Assembly (NCBI GenBank): GCA_013299105.1
Contig: JAAFJY010000024.1
Span: 43,787 to 107,786, forward strand
Direction: 5' to 3'
Source: Chitinophagales bacterium
GTDB lineage: Bacteria > Bacteroidota > Bacteroidia > Chitinophagales > Saprospiraceae
DNA length: 64,000 nt
Shown here: in pieces, positions 61,530 through 64,000 of the stretch
Layout of the letters: every line of letters starts with the position of its first letter
Numbering within the stretch: the stretch's first letter is position 1
Notes under the pieces: generated by a model
What the model saw: the letters and a program-made list of their open reading frames with translations, nothing else
What the model was told of the DNA's origin: nothing
The model's database searches: none
Made by a program: the position numbers and the translations under genes

Positions 61530-62759
61530 ATGAAACATATTGCTTGCATTGTCCTGGCTTTGTTGGTCCATGCTTTTGTTTTTGGTCAAAAGTCAAAAAC
61601 ACCAGTTGCGCCACCACCACCTGCTCCTTATTTCCCGGATTTGGGGAATTGGGTCCGCCGTAAGCCCGAGGAACTGGGCTTAAGTAGTGCAAAAATCCAG
61701 GATGCGATTCAGTACGCCAAAGCAGAGGAATCGACCACGCCCAAAGACTTGCAATTGGCTCACTACCAAACCTTTGGTCGCGAACCTTTTGGTGTAGCCG
61801 TGGGACCGCATCAAATGCGCGGCCCATCCACCGGGCTGATCATTTACAAAGGCTACATCGTAGGCGAATGGGGCGAGCCAGAGCGGGTGGACATGACCTT
61901 CAGTGTGACCAAAAGTTTTGTGAGCACCATCATGGGCTTGGCTTTGGACCAAGGTTTGATCCGCAGCGTAAATGATACGGCTTACAAAAGCATGGCGCCA
62001 ATTTGGGTCTGGGACCCACAACAACGCTTTGATGTAGCCGAACAGTTTGGACAGCCACAACTGCTCAACCTATTCAACACTTCCCACAACCGTCGCATCA
62101 CTTGGGATCATATGCTGCGCCAAACCAGTTCTTGGGAAGGCACCCTTTGGGGCAAACCCGATTGGGCCGATCGCCCCTCTACCAATGTCAATGAATGGAT
62201 GAGCAAAGAGCGTGCTGCCCCTGGTACCGTTCACGAATACAACGACGTGCGGGTAAATGCCCTGGCCATGGCAGCCCTTAACCTTTGGCGCAAGCCCCTG
62301 CCGCAGGTGATCAAGGAAAAAATCATGGACCCGATTGGGGCCTCCCCTACTTGGCGCTGGTTTGGTTACCACAATTCTTGGGTAATCATGGACGGTGTAC
62401 CCGTACAGGCGGTGGGCGGAGGTGGCCATTGGGGCGGAGGAATGTTCATCAATGCCTTCGACTTGGCGCGTTTTGGGCTCCTGTCTTTGCACAAGGGCAA
62501 ATGGAAAAACCAGCAATTACTGTCCAGTTCCTGGTACGATTTGGCTACCACCCCTACCCCTGTTCAGCGGGATTATGGCTTCATGAATTTTTACCTCAAC
62601 ACCGATCAGAAAAGGGCACCCAGTGCACCTGCTAGTACCTTTTTTCACCTGGGCAATGGCACAAATCTGGTCATCGTAGTTCCGGAGAAAGAATTGGTGG
62701 TGGTAGCTAGATGGGTAAAAGGTGACGCTTTGGATGGAATTTTAAAGCGCCTATTGTAA
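61530..62759 (+). CDS. Secreted serine hydrolase of the beta-lactamase (class C/PBP4*) family
   Basis: 409 residues with a signal peptide (MKHIACIVLALLVHAFVFGQ). The SxxK motif is S125-V-T-K128 (MTFSVTKSFVSTIMGLALDQG). A YxN-type EYNDVRVNALAMAALNLW follows, and the third-box equivalent is FHLGNGTNLVIVVPEKELVVVARW. This fold includes esterases, D-aminopeptidases and penicillin-binding proteins; nothing points to antibiotic hydrolysis. It follows the propeller-cupredoxin gene by 86 bp on the same strand. Confidence 0.88.
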   Translation: MKHIACIVLALLVHAFVFGQKSKTPVAPPPPAPYFPDLGNWVRRKPEELGLSSAKIQDAIQYAKAEESTTPKDLQLAHYQTFGREPFGVAVGPHQMRGPSTGLIIYKGYIVGEWGEPERVDMTFSVTKSFVSTIMGLALDQGLIRSVNDTAYKSMAPIWVWDPQQRFDVAEQFGQPQLLNLFNTSHNRRITWDHMLRQTSSWEGTLWGKPDWADRPSTNVNEWMSKERAAPGTVHEYNDVRVNALAMAALNLWRKPLPQVIKEKIMDPIGASPTWRWFGYHNSWVIMDGVPVQAVGGGGHWGGGMFINAFDLARFGLLSLHKGKWKNQQLLSSSWYDLATTPTPVQRDYGFMNFYLNTDQKRAPSAPASTFFHLGNGTNLVIVVPEKELVVVARWVKGDALDGILKRLL

Positions 62760-62955
62760 AATATAGGCTTTTGATAACAATCGTTTAAACAATTATTCAC
62801 TAGAAGTCCGGGTTTTTCGAGAAAACTAGCTTATACTTGCACAAGCAGAGGCATACCACTCCCCTTTCCAAAATCCAGGTCCTTGTACATTTTCTTCCAT
62901 TCCCAAATCATGCCGCTGCGGGATAAACATAACCTTTTACCTAAGACCAAGTAAA

Positions 62956-64000
62956 CATGCCTGGGGAAAAAACCATCAAACGCGTTGCCGTTTTGGGAGG
63001 TGGCGCTGGCAGCCTTTCTACTGTATTTGAATTGCTCAAAGCGACCAAAGACGATCCTTCGGTCGAATACCAAATTACTGTTTATCAATTGGGTTGGCGC
63101 TTAGGCGGCAAAGGTGCCAGTGGCCGCGACGACAAATACTTCGAGCGCATCGAAGAGCATGGCCTGCACATCTGGTTTGGCATGTACAACAATGCTTTCA
63201 ACCAAATCAAAGCCGTTTATGACGAGCTCAAGCGCCCCGCCGGAATGCCCCTGGCCACCTGGCAAGAAGCTTTTACCCCTGAAAATTGGGTGGCCGCCGA
63301 AGAAAGCCACACTGGACAATGGATAACCGCTTCGGTTCCATTGCCCATCAATGACCTGGAGCCCGGCGGCCAACATGTTTTTCTCAAGCCCATCGAGTAC
63401 CTTGAAGACATCCTGAGCCTAGTGCTAGAGCGCATGGTGAAGACCGATTTTTTCCAAAAAGAAGTGCTCAATGGCCCGCACAAGGTCAAAATCCATGCGG
63501 ACAAAGACTCCAAAGACACCAGCATGGAAGAAGTCATGCAATGGATTTTGGGGAAAATTGAAGGGGGCTTGCATGTGATCCAAAATTCAAGTTTTCTTCG
63601 CGCTATATTCCTTGACGCTTTAAGGGCTTTGCGTGCACACTTGAAGGAATTGATTGGCGACATCGGCATTCGCCCCCAGGATACCCGCTGTGCCTATATT
63701 TTTTGCGATTTGGGGATCACCGTTGGCATTGGTTTTTTGGAGGATAAAGTCATGGAAAATGGCTTCGACGTGATCAATAAATACGACCTTCGTGAATGGC
63801 TCAACCTGCATGGAGCCGATCCAGAAGCCACCAAATCGGCCTTTTTGCGCGGCGCTTACGACGCCCTTTTTGCTTTTGAAAATGGTGATCCCAGTCGCCC
63901 TAGCATCGAAGCGGGTACCTCCCTCAAGTGTGCCATGCTGGCTTTTGGCAACCGGGGATCCGTTTTTTACAAAATGAATGCGGGCATGGGTGATGCCATT
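62956..64000 (+). CDS. FAD/NAD(P)-binding oxidoreductase (phytoene-desaturase/amine-oxidase-like), partial
   Basis: About 348 residues are visible and the gene continues beyond the right edge. It opens with a Rossmann dinucleotide motif KRVAVLGGGAGSLSTVFELL and the companion LGWRLGGKGASGR (GG motif). EEHGLHIWFGMYNNAF then follows, typical of hydroxysqualene-dehydroxylase and carotenoid-type desaturases. The C-terminal flavin and substrate parts are outside the window. The ATG at 62956 is chosen because the Rossmann motif starts within ten residues. A possible promoter (TATACTTG near 62832) lies 120 bp upstream. Confidence 0.8.

Overview
This window is a chromosomal segment of a member of the Bacteroidota, most likely a Saprospiraceae/Haliscomenobacter-like bacterium. 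The evidence is a SusC/SusD pair, signal peptides ending in ...AQ, leaders without Shine-Dalgarno sequences, a TAnnTTTG-type promoter, VPS10/BNR-repeat, ThuA and DUF1080 secreted proteins, and families of intergenic hairpin repeats. The genus is inferred from gene style only. No rRNA, tRNA, CRISPR array or transposase was found.

Layout. (1) 1-5.7 kb is a conflict/accessory region: a partial TPR-repeat STAND NTPase with an EAD11-type partner, a DUF4240 plus GIY-YIG-like gene pair, a decayed fragment of the ppk1 3' end and several repeats. (2) 6-16 kb is a CoA-thioester catabolic island. An SDR, a thiolase, a CaiB/BaiF CoA-transferase and a hotdog dehydratase lie on the minus strand. A VOC protein, an IclR regulator, a BASS-type transporter, an alpha/beta hydrolase and a 3-hydroxyacyl-CoA dehydrogenase lie on the plus strand. 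Together they form nearly a complete beta-oxidation-like route for an unknown acid. (3) 16.2-21.2 kb is AT-rich with small acquired-looking genes (PEP-mutase-like, AdaA-like, aminoglycoside-phosphotransferase-like, Cdd1-like, VOC, AraC). They are separated by integron attC-like hairpins, with no integrase in view. (4) 21.2-27 kb is the downstream side of ppk1. An Eco29kI-like restriction-modification system and a second DUF4240/GIY-YIG cassette are each bracketed by copies of the ppk1 3' end. This reads as a serial insertion hotspot.

(5) 27-36 kb holds housekeeping and secreted genes: DUF4442, sucC, a large VPS10/BNR-propeller protein, an amidohydrolase and a ThuA protein. (6) 36-40.3 kb holds a second STAND/TPR ATPase with a good promoter, convergent with an AAA-ATPase/PD-(D/E)XK protein that has lost its Walker A region. 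(7) 40.5-51 kb is core-like: a CotH-like protein, YpdA, polyprenyl synthase, a Tat-exported metallo-hydrolase, DUF4340, a YtcJ-like amidohydrolase overlapping a flavin amine oxidase, and a tandem pair of acidic KOW/SH3-like paralogues. (8) 51.4-64 kb is a SusC/SusD, CNT nucleoside transporter, DUF1080 and propeller-cupredoxin locus, followed by a serine hydrolase and the start of an FAD-dependent oxidoreductase.

Recurring non-coding elements are named here. Element A is a 170-210 bp MITE-like repeat with inverted ends around AATAAACCTTACCAA. Element B is a 270 bp repeat that folds into a long nested hairpin. Element C is a palindrome around CGCAACTAACGA. There are also hairpins with a conserved 21-nt head. 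Start codons were chosen by domain boundaries, signal peptides and overlaps with neighbouring genes. Family names come from reading motifs, not from a search.
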